Source: JAILLW01 sp045640905 (GTDB lineage Bacteria > Bacillota > Clostridia > Lachnospirales > Lachnospiraceae). Taken from it: a stretch of DNA of 31,847 nucleotides. Positions 15,409 through 22,625 of this stretch are shown here, in pieces. The position numbers were made by a program, and so were the translations under genes. The stretch is from assembly GCA_045640905.1 (NCBI GenBank), contig JAZUFW010000099.1:1-31847 (forward strand), given 5' to 3'. Below the pieces are notes generated by a model that saw nothing but the letters and a program-made list of their open reading frames with translations, was not told where the DNA came from and did not search any database. The first letter of the stretch is position 1, and each line of letters opens with the position of its first letter.

Positions 15409-16485
15409 ATGAAACGAGTCGGAACGGCGTCTTTGGCACCCGGAATGGTCACTGCTGAGGACATTTACAATTACAATAATCAGTTAATCATCCCCAAGGG
15501 TTTGGTACTTGACGACAAGACTATCGCCAAGCTTGATTATTATTCGATTTTATCTGTCAGAATTGAAGACGAAAAGGTCGATTTAAAGCACGACACTGAA
15601 GAATACACGAGGTCATATTCCGAAAGAATAAAGCAAAGCCCCGAGTTTGTTCGATTCAAGAGCGAATTTGATGACGATGTTGCATGTTATAAAGAAGTAA
15701 TAAATGATGTGGTTCAAAAGGGCGCACCGCTTGATGTGGACAGGCTCCTTAACCACACCTTGAACGTACTTGATATCGGTGCTACCACTCCGAATCTGCT
15801 CGATATGCTCCATTGTATGAGAGAATACGACGATGCCACATATGTTCACTGCATGAACGTTGCTTTGATATGTAATGTTATGGCCCGTTGGTTCAAAATG
15901 GACGAAGACGAAATCAGCAAAGCAACCGCTGCCGGTCTCTTGCACGACATAGGAAAGACTCAGATTCCGGACGACATCATTAAAAAGCCCGCGAAGTTGA
16001 CTCCTCAGGAGTATTCAATAGTAAAGCGTCATCCTCAGGCAGGTTACGAGCTTTTGAAAAAATCAAATCTCGACCCCGAGATTTTAAATGCGGTTTTAAT
16101 GCACCATGAGCGTTGCGATGCAACAGGTTACCCCTTAGGTTTGGCAGGCGCACAGATTCCGCGATTCGCCAGAATGGTATCCATTGCCGATGTATATGAT
16201 GCCATGACCTCTGCCAGAGTTTACCGCGGTCCCTTATGTCCGTTCAAAACTATCGAGATATTTGAAGAAGAAGGTCTACAGAAATATGATCCGCAGTTTA
16301 TCATGACTTTCCTCGAAAACGTAGTAAACACTTACCTTCTGAACAGCGTTCGTCTCTCCGACGGTCAGACAGGTACTATCGTATATATTAACAAAGACAA
16401 GCTTTCATCACCTACGATTCGAACCGAAACAGACTTCATCGATTTGAGTCACAGAACCGATTTAAGCATTGACGCGATTATCTAA
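15409..16485 (+). CDS. HD-GYP domain protein, probable cyclic-dinucleotide phosphodiesterase
   Basis: A 358-aa soluble protein. HD-GYP domains hydrolyse c-di-GMP, and some act on cGAMP. An N-terminal region (1-55, with LAPGMVTAEDIYNYNNQLIIPKG, like the short domain often found before HD-GYP) precedes the HD-GYP core. Metal-ligand residues are visible: His147, HD (179-180, in LLHDIGK), His208 (RHPQAG), HH (232-233) and Asp261 (IADVYDA). The GYP motif reads HHERCDATGYP; the usual form is HHExxDGxGYP, so one Gly is Ala. A C-terminal extension (310-358) includes LSDGQTGTIVYINKD, a small beta unit common in these proteins. GGAGG is 5 nt before the ATG. It is transcribed alone, from a consensus promoter to a bidirectional terminator. 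Confidence 0.93.
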   Translation: MKRVGTASLAPGMVTAEDIYNYNNQLIIPKGLVLDDKTIAKLDYYSILSVRIEDEKVDLKHDTEEYTRSYSERIKQSPEFVRFKSEFDDDVACYKEVINDVVQKGAPLDVDRLLNHTLNVLDIGATTPNLLDMLHCMREYDDATYVHCMNVALICNVMARWFKMDEDEISKATAAGLLHDIGKTQIPDDIIKKPAKLTPQEYSIVKRHPQAGYELLKKSNLDPEILNAVLMHHERCDATGYPLGLAGAQIPRFARMVSIADVYDAMTSARVYRGPLCPFKTIEIFEEEGLQKYDPQFIMTFLENVVNTYLLNSVRLSDGQTGTIVYINKDKLSSPTIRTETDFIDLSHRTDLSIDAII

Positions 16486-16504
16486 TCAGTATTTTGGTAT
16501 AAAG

Positions 16505-16530
16505 AAACCTCGGTATTGCTACCGAGGTTT
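16505..16530. terminator. Bidirectional terminator between the HD-GYP gene and murA
   Basis: Perfect 11-bp stem (16505-16515 with 16520-16530) and a 4-nt loop TTGC. T-rich tracts follow on both strands (TTTTATTTTA on plus, TTTCTTTAT on minus). It separates convergent genes whose stops are about 50 bp apart. Confidence 0.92.
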
Positions 16531-16534
16531 TATT

Positions 16535-17827
16535 TTATCCTATCTTAAGTTTAAACTTTTGCAAATCCTTTTCGGAATCCACCAATTCTATCTGTCCGCC
16601 GAGAGAACTCAATTTCAAATGGAAATCCTCATAGCCTCTCTGGATATATTTGATATCGTCTACGGTGGTGAATCCTTCGGCCGCCAAAGCTGCGATTACC
16701 AATGCAGCTCCCGCACGTAAATCCGGTGCCACAATGCCGGCTCCCGTATACTTTGTAACTCCGTCTATAATTGCCGTATTTCCTTCAACCTTTATGTTGG
16801 CGCCCATTCTGGTCAGTTCGTCAACATATTTGAATCTGTTTTCAAAAATACTCTCCGTAACTATCGAAGTACCCTTTGACAATCCCAAAGCTACGGATAT
16901 CTGCGGCTGCAGGTCTGTAGGGAATCCGGGATAAGGTAATGTCTTTACGTGAGTATGCATCAGCTGCTTCGTAGCTACTACTCTGACCGCATCATCAGAC
17001 TCGTCGATTTCGCATCCGATTTCGGTTAACTTCGCCGTAATGGATTCAAGGTGCTTGGGAATTACATTTTTAACCGTTACATCACCTTTTGTAACTGCAG
17101 CGGCAAACATGAATGTTCCTGCCTCTATCTGGTCCGGAATAATGGTATATTCGCTACCGTGAAGTCTCTGAACACCTTTGATTCTGATTACATCGGTACC
17201 GGCGCCCTTGATATTGGCCCCCATTGTATTTAAGAAGTTCGCTACGTCAACGACATGCGGCTCTTTGGCTGCGTTTTCGATAATGGTCTGTCCGTTAGCC
17301 ATGCAGGAAGCCATCATCAGATTGATGGTAGCACCTACCGATACCATATCCATGTAGATATGAGCACCTTCAAGCTTTTCGGCTTCGGCAATAATCATAC
17401 CGTGTTCGATGCGAACGGATGCACCCAAGGCCGTGAATCCTTTAATGTGCTGGTCGATAGCTCTTTGTCCGATATTGCATCCTCCGGGCAAAGGAACCTG
17501 CGCGCTCTTGTATTTACCCAAAAGTGCTCCCAAAAAATAATAAGAAGCACGAATCTTCTTCATATTCTCATCTTCGATAATGCTGTCGAGAATAGTTTTG
17601 CCGGAGATCTCGCAAGTATGGCGATCAATCTCATTGGCGATTCCGCCGATGCTCCTGATGGCTTCAATCATCATTTTCGTATCACGAACATCGGGTATAT
17701 TGTCTATTAAGCAGATGTCATCCGTCATAATGGCCGCTGCCAAAATACCCAGAGCCGCATTCTTTGCTCCGCCTATTTCGACCTCGCCGACCAGGGGATT
17801 TCCACCCTTTATAATGTACTGTTCCAT
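16535..17827 (-). CDS. murA: UDP-N-acetylglucosamine 1-carboxyvinyltransferase
   Basis: First committed step of peptidoglycan synthesis: transfers enolpyruvate from PEP to UDP-GlcNAc; target of fosfomycin. The ATG at 17827 (MEQYIIKGG) is chosen because AGAGG lies 5 nt upstream; an in-frame TTG six codons earlier has no such site. This gives 430 aa. Lys22-Asn23 in GGAKNAAL match the E. coli numbering, and the catalytic, fosfomycin-reactive cysteine is Cys117 in PLPGGCNIGQRAIDQH. The C-terminal half has YPGFPTDLQPQ and LRAGAALVIAALAAEG. Firmicutes often carry two paralogs (MurAA, MurAB); which this is cannot be decided here. A promoter and a leader hairpin lie upstream. Confidence 0.97.
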   Translation of the reverse strand: MEQYIIKGGNPLVGEVEIGGAKNAALGILAAAIMTDDICLIDNIPDVRDTKMMIEAIRSIGGIANEIDRHTCEISGKTILDSIIEDENMKKIRASYYFLGALLGKYKSAQVPLPGGCNIGQRAIDQHIKGFTALGASVRIEHGMIIAEAEKLEGAHIYMDMVSVGATINLMMASCMANGQTIIENAAKEPHVVDVANFLNTMGANIKGAGTDVIRIKGVQRLHGSEYTIIPDQIEAGTFMFAAAVTKGDVTVKNVIPKHLESITAKLTEIGCEIDESDDAVRVVATKQLMHTHVKTLPYPGFPTDLQPQISVALGLSKGTSIVTESIFENRFKYVDELTRMGANIKVEGNTAIIDGVTKYTGAGIVAPDLRAGAALVIAALAAEGFTTVDDIKYIQRGYEDFHLKLSSLGGQIELVDSEKDLQKFKLKIG

Positions 17828-17854
17828 TATTTCCTCTATATTCAATCACAATAT

Positions 17855-17883
17855 GTAGTATTTCCTGAGAAATCAGGCACTAC
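17855..17883 (-). other. Hairpin in the murA leader
   Basis: Outer 5-bp stem GTAGT/ACTAC and inner 5-bp stem CCTGA/TCAGG with a 4-nt loop, separated by an asymmetric internal loop. It sits between the murA promoter and its ribosome binding site, without a T-run. Possible mRNA element or operator; function unknown. Confidence 0.4.
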
Positions 17884-17913
17884 ATCTGCGCAAAATTCCC
17901 AAAGTATCAATTT

Positions 17914-17941
17914 ATTATAGCATAATAGAGGCCTTTGTAAA
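17914..17941 (-). promoter_or_regulatory. Promoter of murA
   Basis: Minus strand -35 TTTACA (17936-17941), 16-bp spacer, -10 TATAAT (17914-17919). The leader is about 80 nt and contains the hairpin at 17855-17883. No clear terminator for the upstream M23 gene is seen, so read-through is possible. Confidence 0.75.
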
Positions 17942-17979
17942 GACAAACGTATGTTTACACGAGCCGCAAAGTGCCCTGT

Positions 17980-19563
17980 TTACTGGGAAACGTACGACAA
18001 CGGGTTAACCTGTGAACCTCCGATTAATATCTCAAAATGAAGGTGCGGTCCGGTACTTACACCCGTATTTCCGCTCAGTGCTATCTTTTGTCCCTGTGAA
18101 ACCTGCTGTCCCGAAGAAACCAGCACCTTGCTCAAATGTCCGTATCTGGTCTGACGTCCGTCGGGATGGTTGATGTAAATAACATTACCGTATCCGGAAC
18201 CCCATCCGGCCTTGACTACAGTTCCGCCGCACGAAGCAAATACCGCTGTTCCCACAGGTGTAGCCCAGTCAACACCCTTGTGGTATGAGCTGGCTCCCTT
18301 GGTAGGACGATTTCTGTATCCAAACTTGGATGATAAACGTCCGCCATAGATAGGCTTAATATATGAAGGAGGAATCTTGGTTCCCTTTTCTACTATCTTT
18401 ACAACAGGTTCATACAGAACCTCTTCCTTTGTTATCTGAGTATCTACGGACTTGTCATTTTCAAAGGTAATCTCGGCTGCGACCTTATGATATCCTGCAG
18501 AAGCTTTTTGATGAACCACCATATCCGAAGTATACCAGTCATCGCGGTAGATATACTGAATCGGAGCATCATAAGTTTCTTCGTATATCATTACTTCCTG
18601 TCTGATAACAGAAAGCTTCGGCTTGGGAACGCTGACTACCAAAATATCGTCCGGGCGAATAAGTGAATTCTGATCTTCCAAAGAATCATTCATGGCTATG
18701 ATTTCATCCATGGGTACATCAACTTTCAACGCGATTGCCGATAAGGTATCGCCGGACACAACCGTATATTCCACGTTCTGCTCTTCTTCCTTTGTAACTT
18801 CTTCTATGGCGCTTTCCATAGGATCAAGTATCGAAGGAGTAGCATATATTTCAACCACTTCAATCTCGCTGCCGAACTTCATTGAAGTGATTCCCGTTTC
18901 GATTTCTTCAAAGCTCAATTCTTTCTCGGGTTCGATAGAATCAAACAGGATATCCATCTCTTTGTCAAATCCGGAACTGAACTCAACCGTCTCTTCCTGC
19001 TCCAGCTCTACCATTTCTTTTTTCGAAACGACGTTGGCATTTGCTACCGGCAATTCTCTGTCCGCAGCTGTCTGCAACGATACGGTAAACGCTTCCGAAG
19101 GATCATACTTGTTTATAGCTGCCTGCAGGACATTTACCACTTCATCCTGAGTTTTCAAATCAACAATATAACCGCCGATTTTCATTTCATAGGCACGAGC
19201 AAAATCGGTTATTATATCATTCGAAAGAACCGTTTCCATGTTTGAAATTATGACACTGCTGTCATCTACTTTACCCCAGTCCACTTCCTCGCCGACCGTT
19301 TCCAACTTGGCATTAAGAAACGTTAACTCCTCCGACTGTGAGGCAATATTCTTTCTGGCCGTCAGGTAGAGTTCCTCGGCCTCTTCTTCGGTTGATACCG
19401 TTCCCACATATGTTCCGTTCAAAGTAACTTTGAACATATTGTTTCCCGTCTTTACATATTTAATAAAAGAAGGCATGAAAAAGAGACTGATTATCACTGC
19501 AATAACAGCTATCTTCAGTCTCCTAACATTAAGCTTCTTGTAATGACAGGATATATGACGCAT
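17980..19563 (-). CDS. Membrane-anchored murein peptidase: LysM, G5 and M23 (LytM) domains
   Basis: A 527-aa envelope protein. A basic N-terminus and one membrane segment or uncleaved signal (about 16-33) lead to a long acidic extracellular region (45-260). Then come LysM (about 264-311, YTVVSGDTLSAIALKVDVP) for glycan binding, a G5 domain (about 316-396, ending VVKIVEKGTK) and a C-terminal M23 peptidase (about 408-522). Its zinc ligands are intact: HxxxD (His428, Asp432 in YHKGVDWATP) and HLH (His507, His509 in GPHLHFEI). The family cuts peptide bridges in peptidoglycan, so this should be an active DD-endopeptidase rather than an inactive activator. The ribosome binding site is weak. It follows the coiled-coil gene by 16 bp and is probably cotranscribed with it. 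Confidence 0.92.
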   Translation of the reverse strand: MRHISCHYKKLNVRRLKIAVIAVIISLFFMPSFIKYVKTGNNMFKVTLNGTYVGTVSTEEEAEELYLTARKNIASQSEELTFLNAKLETVGEEVDWGKVDDSSVIISNMETVLSNDIITDFARAYEMKIGGYIVDLKTQDEVVNVLQAAINKYDPSEAFTVSLQTAADRELPVANANVVSKKEMVELEQEETVEFSSGFDKEMDILFDSIEPEKELSFEEIETGITSMKFGSEIEVVEIYATPSILDPMESAIEEVTKEEEQNVEYTVVSGDTLSAIALKVDVPMDEIIAMNDSLEDQNSLIRPDDILVVSVPKPKLSVIRQEVMIYEETYDAPIQYIYRDDWYTSDMVVHQKASAGYHKVAAEITFENDKSVDTQITKEEVLYEPVVKIVEKGTKIPPSYIKPIYGGRLSSKFGYRNRPTKGASSYHKGVDWATPVGTAVFASCGGTVVKAGWGSGYGNVIYINHPDGRQTRYGHLSKVLVSSGQQVSQGQKIALSGNTGVSTGPHLHFEILIGGSQVNPLSYVSQ

Positions 19564-19579
19564 AAATCAAACCTAAATT

Positions 19580-20206
19580 CTAAATCAGTCCCATAACAAG
19601 TAACAGGAGCAACGTAAGATTACCCAATGAAATTACCATTGTAATAATCGCAAATGTAAGTAAAACGCCTTTTTTCTTTGTTGCTTTCTTGACTTCGTCC
19701 GTGCTTTTGGCCAATTCTTCAATCATTGAAGCCTGTACGTTTCTGTATATCTTAACGTGGTCCGTGTGCATGTACTCTTCAAGATCACGGCGTAATGTAT
19801 CTATCTTTCCTTCCAATACGTTTACGGCATCCTTAACGGCATCAACGCTATCCGATGAGTCCTGAATGCTGGCTATCTTTGCCAGGCTTTCATCAACGGT
19901 TTTGTTGATTCCAGCTATTGAAGCCTCGGAAGTTTTGCTGATTCCTGCTATTGAAGCCTCGGAGGCCTCTTTAATCTTGCCGGTTGACTCTCTGGTCAGT
20001 GTCTGAACTTCCTGAGCTGTCTCGATATTCTTCAGGTTAACCTGTCGCATATCCGAAAGTGCAACATCGACCTTATTCATCTGATTTTCGAAAAGAGCCA
20101 AAGTTTCCTTAGCGGAATCCAGTTCGACGGCATCAGCCTGCATATTGGCCTTAATCATATCGTTCGCCGAAAATCTATGTGTAATTTTCTCCATAAAATT
20201 ATCCAT
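19580..20206 (-). CDS. Coiled-coil protein with C-terminal membrane anchor, unknown function
   Basis: A 208-aa protein from the ATG at 20206 (MDNFMEKI), chosen because GGAGG lies 5 nt upstream; the longer reading frame upstream overlaps the promoter. Residues about 25-175 are polar and heptad-like, predicting a long helix or coiled coil, with a charged KKATKKKG end. Residues 181-206 form one hydrophobic segment (LLTFAIITMVISLGNLTLLLLLVM), so the protein looks tail-anchored with its helix in the cytoplasm. An 11-residue unit (SEASIAGISKT / SEASIAGINKT, 82-103) is tandemly repeated. I do not recognise the family. It sits directly before the M23 peptidase, so a role in positioning or controlling the wall enzyme is possible but only inferred. 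A promoter and a palindrome precede it. Confidence 0.82.
   Translation of the reverse strand: MDNFMEKITHRFSANDMIKANMQADAVELDSAKETLALFENQMNKVDVALSDMRQVNLKNIETAQEVQTLTRESTGKIKEASEASIAGISKTSEASIAGINKTVDESLAKIASIQDSSDSVDAVKDAVNVLEGKIDTLRRDLEEYMHTDHVKIYRNVQASMIEELAKSTDEVKKATKKKGVLLTFAIITMVISLGNLTLLLLLVMGLI
19907..19972 (-). repeat. Two 33-bp in-frame repeats in the coiled-coil gene
   Basis: Units 19907-19939 and 19940-19972 share a long identical core (GCTATTGAAGCCTCGGA on plus) and diverge at their ends. They encode SEASIAGISKT/SEASIAGINKT and neighbours. Copy number could vary between strains. Confidence 0.7.
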
Positions 20207-20235
20207 AGGAGCCTCCAAAAACATAAACTTGAAAT

Positions 20236-20264
20236 AGTGTAACATATTTGTAATAAGTTTACAA
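20236..20264 (-). promoter_or_regulatory. Promoter of the coiled-coil/M23 genes
   Basis: Minus strand -35 TTGTAA (20259-20264), 17-bp spacer, -10 TACACT (20236-20241). The start is near 20229, a leader of about 23 nt before the ATG. Confidence 0.7.
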
Positions 20265-20266
20265 CA

Positions 20267-20283
20267 TTGTGCATATTGCACAA
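20267..20283. promoter_or_regulatory. Perfect palindrome just upstream of the -35 box
   Basis: TTGTGCA, three bases, TGCACAA: 7-bp perfect arms centred at 20275, two bases upstream of the -35 of the coiled-coil gene. It is placed like a regulator binding site. A T-run precedes rather than follows it on the minus strand, so it is not a terminator. Next to it lies another 12-bp palindrome, AAAATCGATTTT. Confidence 0.55.
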
Positions 20284-20324
20284 AAAAAATCGATTTTCTT
20301 TGACAGGGTTGTAACAATTAACCA

Positions 20325-20356
20325 TCTGTTGATAGTTTGTTCATAATTTGTTCATA
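20325..20356 (+). promoter_or_regulatory. Three 11-bp-phased direct repeats, candidate response-regulator site
   Basis: TCTGTTGATA (20325-20334), TTTGTTCATA (20336-20345) and TTTGTTCATA (20347-20356) start exactly 11 bp apart; the last two are identical and the first matches 8 of 10. Helical phasing of this kind is typical of OmpR/PhoB-family regulators. They end just before TATAAA (20359-20364) and TATATT (20366-20371), possible -10 boxes on the plus strand; TTGTTC (20337-20342) is 16 bp from the first. The 336-bp gap 20207-20542 thus holds, from left: a minus promoter, a palindrome, these repeats, a candidate small RNA and the synthetase terminator. Confidence 0.55.
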
Positions 20357-20371
20357 TTTATAAAGTATATT

Positions 20372-20470
20372 AATAATCAGAGAAGGCAAACACACATAGA
20401 TAATTTTTTCATAATAGCCCGGGTGCGGAAACGTATCCGGGCACTCCTCATTTTATGGGGTATTTTATTA
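20372..20470 (+). ncRNA. Candidate small RNA with GAAA-capped hairpin
   Basis: Downstream of the phased repeats no open frame with a ribosome binding site is seen. The segment 20417-20442 folds as an 11-bp stem closed by a GAAA tetraloop. Two of its pairs are G-U on the plus strand and would be C-A mismatches on the minus, which favours plus-strand RNA. A second small stem (20443-20447 with 20457-20461) and a U-rich tail (TATTTTATT) follow and could end the transcript. Boundaries are approximate. No known RNA family was recognised. Confidence 0.35.
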
Positions 20471-20490
20471 AGAAAGACTTTTCCTATTAA

Positions 20491-20518
20491 GCAAAACCCC
20501 CTCTTTGCAGAGGGGGTT
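20491..20518 (-). terminator. Terminator of the small alarmone synthetase gene
   Basis: Minus strand 10-bp GC-rich stem (AACCCCCTCT/AGAGGGGGTT, arms 20509-20518 and 20495-20504), 4-nt loop, then TTTTGCTT. It starts about 25 nt after the stop at 20543. Confidence 0.85.
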
Positions 20519-20542
20519 AATTAGTGTCAATATGTATGATTC

Positions 20543-21196
20543 TTATTCATCCGAAATATTATTTATGCCCAGAATCTCTTCATTCAATAACCGCATCTTT
20601 TCATCCAATTCGGAAACCATCTGAGCACATTCAACCAAAGAACTCTTGAGCTCTTCGGGAGCATCTCCTTCGAATTTGTAATGAATCTTGTGCTCCAGGC
20701 TGGCCCAAAAGTCCATGGCAACCGTTCTGATCTGGATTTCCACCTTTGTCTCAACTATTCTGTCTGACAAATATACGGGAACGGTAACATGCATGTGATA
20801 ACTTCTGTAGCCGCTTTCCTTCGGGTTTTTAATGTAGTCCTTTATATACTGAACCTTTATATCCGACTGATTTTCAATAATGGCGGCCAGTTTGTATATA
20901 TCCGACGTAAACGAGCAGATAATACGAATTCCGGCTATATCATTAACATGCTCCACCATATTTGCAATGGTGGACTCATATCCTTTTCTTTTTAATTTTT
21001 TAACTATGCTTTCCGATGTTTTAAGTCGCGACTTAACATGCTCAATCGGGTTATACCTGTGAACATGCTGGAACTCGTCAACGAGTATCTCTATTTTGGT
21101 CTGCATCTGCTTTAATGCCGAATTATAAAGCAAAATGACCTCTGTCCAACTGTCTACATCATAATCTCTGTCTGTTCTAACTTCCAATACCTTCAC
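20543..21196 (-). CDS. Small alarmone synthetase (GTP pyrophosphokinase, RelQ/YjbM type)
   Basis: Synthesises (p)ppGpp from ATP and GDP or GTP; small synthetases lack the hydrolase and regulatory domains of long Rel proteins. At 217 aa it matches the RelQ size. Visible motifs: an N-terminal helix leading to the synthetase fold, NDIAGIRIICSF (acidic, nucleotide-binding), KNPKESGYRSYHMHV (the G-loop with the stacking tyrosine), and VEIQIRTVAMDFWASLEHKIHYK, which carries the catalytic Glu. The C-terminal helix resembles the tetramer-forming part of RelQ. The furthest start is GTG at 21196; a TTG three codons later is also possible, and neither has a well-spaced ribosome binding site. It is transcribed alone with its own terminator. 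By family knowledge these enzymes respond to cell-wall or other stress. Confidence 0.92.
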   Translation of the reverse strand: MKVLEVRTDRDYDVDSWTEVILLYNSALKQMQTKIEILVDEFQHVHRYNPIEHVKSRLKTSESIVKKLKRKGYESTIANMVEHVNDIAGIRIICSFTSDIYKLAAIIENQSDIKVQYIKDYIKNPKESGYRSYHMHVTVPVYLSDRIVETKVEIQIRTVAMDFWASLEHKIHYKFEGDAPEELKSSLVECAQMVSELDEKMRLLNEEILGINNISDE

Positions 21197-21319
21197 CTAC
21201 CGAATACGAAAATATTTATCCCCCACGTATATATCTTAACATATATTTCGGATAAAATGTGCTTTTTACTTAGTAATAATTTCCGATTTATAGTACAATG
21301 TCAAAAACGGAGATAGACG

Positions 21320-21583
21320 ATGCGAATACTTGCCAGTGAATTTAAAGAAAACCACTTAATTAAAGATCTGATAATCGAAGATTATTCCGAAGAAACTCGA
21401 ACCCATAAAATCTTCAATGCCATCGATAAAATATGCATATCCTTTGATTTGAGTAAACCCATCTGGCTTGATTGCAACATCAAAGATTTTAAGAAGCACT
21501 CCAAAACCAGATTCACAAAGGACTCATTTATCGACAGCATTGACTTTGATTATTTGGAAGTAAATGTCATAGAGGAAGATTAA
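21320..21583 (+). CDS. Small acidic conserved-looking protein of unknown function
   Basis: An 87-aa protein (MRILASEFKENHLIKDLIIEDYS...YLEVNVIEED) with no signal peptide or membrane segment. It has a good ribosome binding site (GGAG, 7-8 nt) and a -10-like TACAAT at 21294-21299, without a clear -35. The pattern of hydrophobic and acidic residues and the motif DLSKPIWLD suggest a folded domain. I recall similar short proteins in Clostridia, but none with known function, and no search was run. Its TAA stop overlaps the TAA stop of convergent galE by 4 bp (TTAA, 21580-21583), leaving no room for a terminator between them. Confidence 0.75.
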   Translation: MRILASEFKENHLIKDLIIEDYSEETRTHKIFNAIDKICISFDLSKPIWLDCNIKDFKKHSKTRFTKDSFIDSIDFDYLEVNVIEED

Positions 21584-22596
21584 TCATCATATCCGTTCGG
21601 ATTGTTTGACTGCCATCTCCATGAATCTTCACACATTTCCAGAATACCGTACTTGGTTTCAAACCCAAGCTCTTTTTTAGCCTTTTCGGCACTTGAATAA
21701 CAGGTTGCTATATCTCCGGGACGTCTGTCCTTTATTACATAAGGAACCTTTATATTATTAGCTTTTTCAAAATTCTTTACGATATCAAGAACGCTGTATC
21801 CGACTCCCGTTCCCAGGTTATAAATTTTCAGACCGCAATTTTCCTTAATCTTTTTAAGGGCCTTAACATGTCCGTCAGCCAAATCCATAACATGAATATA
21901 GTCTCTGACTCCTGTTCCGTCGGGAGTATCATAGTCGTTACCGAATACACCGAGTTCTTTCAGTTTGCCCACGGCTACCTGTGTTACATAAGGCATCAAG
22001 TTATTGGGGATTCCGTTCGGATTTTCACCAATCTTTCCTGATTTATGCGCGCCGATAGGATTAAAATATCTGAGCAAAATTACATTCCATTCAGAGTCAG
22101 CCTTTTGGATATCCGAAAGAATCTGCTCCAGCATGGACTTGGTCCATCCGTAAGGATTGGTGCACTGTCCCTTGGGGCATTCCTCTGTTATGGGAATCTC
22201 GGCAGGGTCACCGTAAACTGTGGCACTGGAGCTGAAAATAATGTTCTTGCAGCCGTGCCTGCGCATCACATCAATCAAAGTTAAGGTTCCGGTGATGTTA
22301 TTGTTATAATATTCCCAGGGCTTGGCTACCGATTCACCGACTGCCTTGAGTCCGGCAAAATGAATAACCGCATCTATCTTCTCGTTTGAGAATACTTTTT
22401 CCAAATCTTCATATGATCTGATATCGCCTTCATAGAACTTCAAATCCTTGCCCGTTATCTCCTTAACACGGTCAAGACTTTTGGGTGAGGCATTGGAGAG
22501 ATTATCAAGCACCACTACGTCATAGCCTTCCTCGAGCAAAACTAATGAAGTATGTGATCCGATATATCCGGCACCGCCGGTAACCAAAATTTTCAT
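21580..22596 (-). CDS. galE: UDP-glucose 4-epimerase
   Basis: Interconverts UDP-glucose and UDP-galactose, and in some enzymes the N-acetyl forms, with bound NAD. The 338-aa short-chain dehydrogenase fold has GGAGYIG (7-13) and the catalytic triad Ser124, Tyr149 and Lys153, at the same positions as in E. coli GalE. It lies just downstream of the UDP-sugar pyrophosphorylase and pseB genes, consistent with a nucleotide-sugar supply for surface polysaccharide, although Leloir galactose use is also possible. AGGAGG is 8 nt before the ATG. A 114-bp gap with inverted repeats and a possible promoter precedes it. Confidence 0.97.
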   Translation of the reverse strand: MKILVTGGAGYIGSHTSLVLLEEGYDVVVLDNLSNASPKSLDRVKEITGKDLKFYEGDIRSYEDLEKVFSNEKIDAVIHFAGLKAVGESVAKPWEYYNNNITGTLTLIDVMRRHGCKNIIFSSSATVYGDPAEIPITEECPKGQCTNPYGWTKSMLEQILSDIQKADSEWNVILLRYFNPIGAHKSGKIGENPNGIPNNLMPYVTQVAVGKLKELGVFGNDYDTPDGTGVRDYIHVMDLADGHVKALKKIKENCGLKIYNLGTGVGYSVLDIVKNFEKANNIKVPYVIKDRRPGDIATCYSSAEKAKKELGFETKYGILEMCEDSWRWQSNNPNGYDD

Positions 22597-22625
22597 ATCA
22601 AATTCCTCCTGTTAAAATGTGTCAC

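Noticed and set aside
20417..20442. c-di-GMP or other known riboswitch at the GAAA hairpin
   Set aside because: Conserved core elements of c-di-GMP-I/II, SRP RNA and 6S RNA were not found around it, and no downstream coding gene lies on that strand within range.
20460..20490. Tiny plus-strand ORF (11 codons, MGYFIKKDFSY) after the hairpin
   Set aside because: No ribosome binding site and too short to support.
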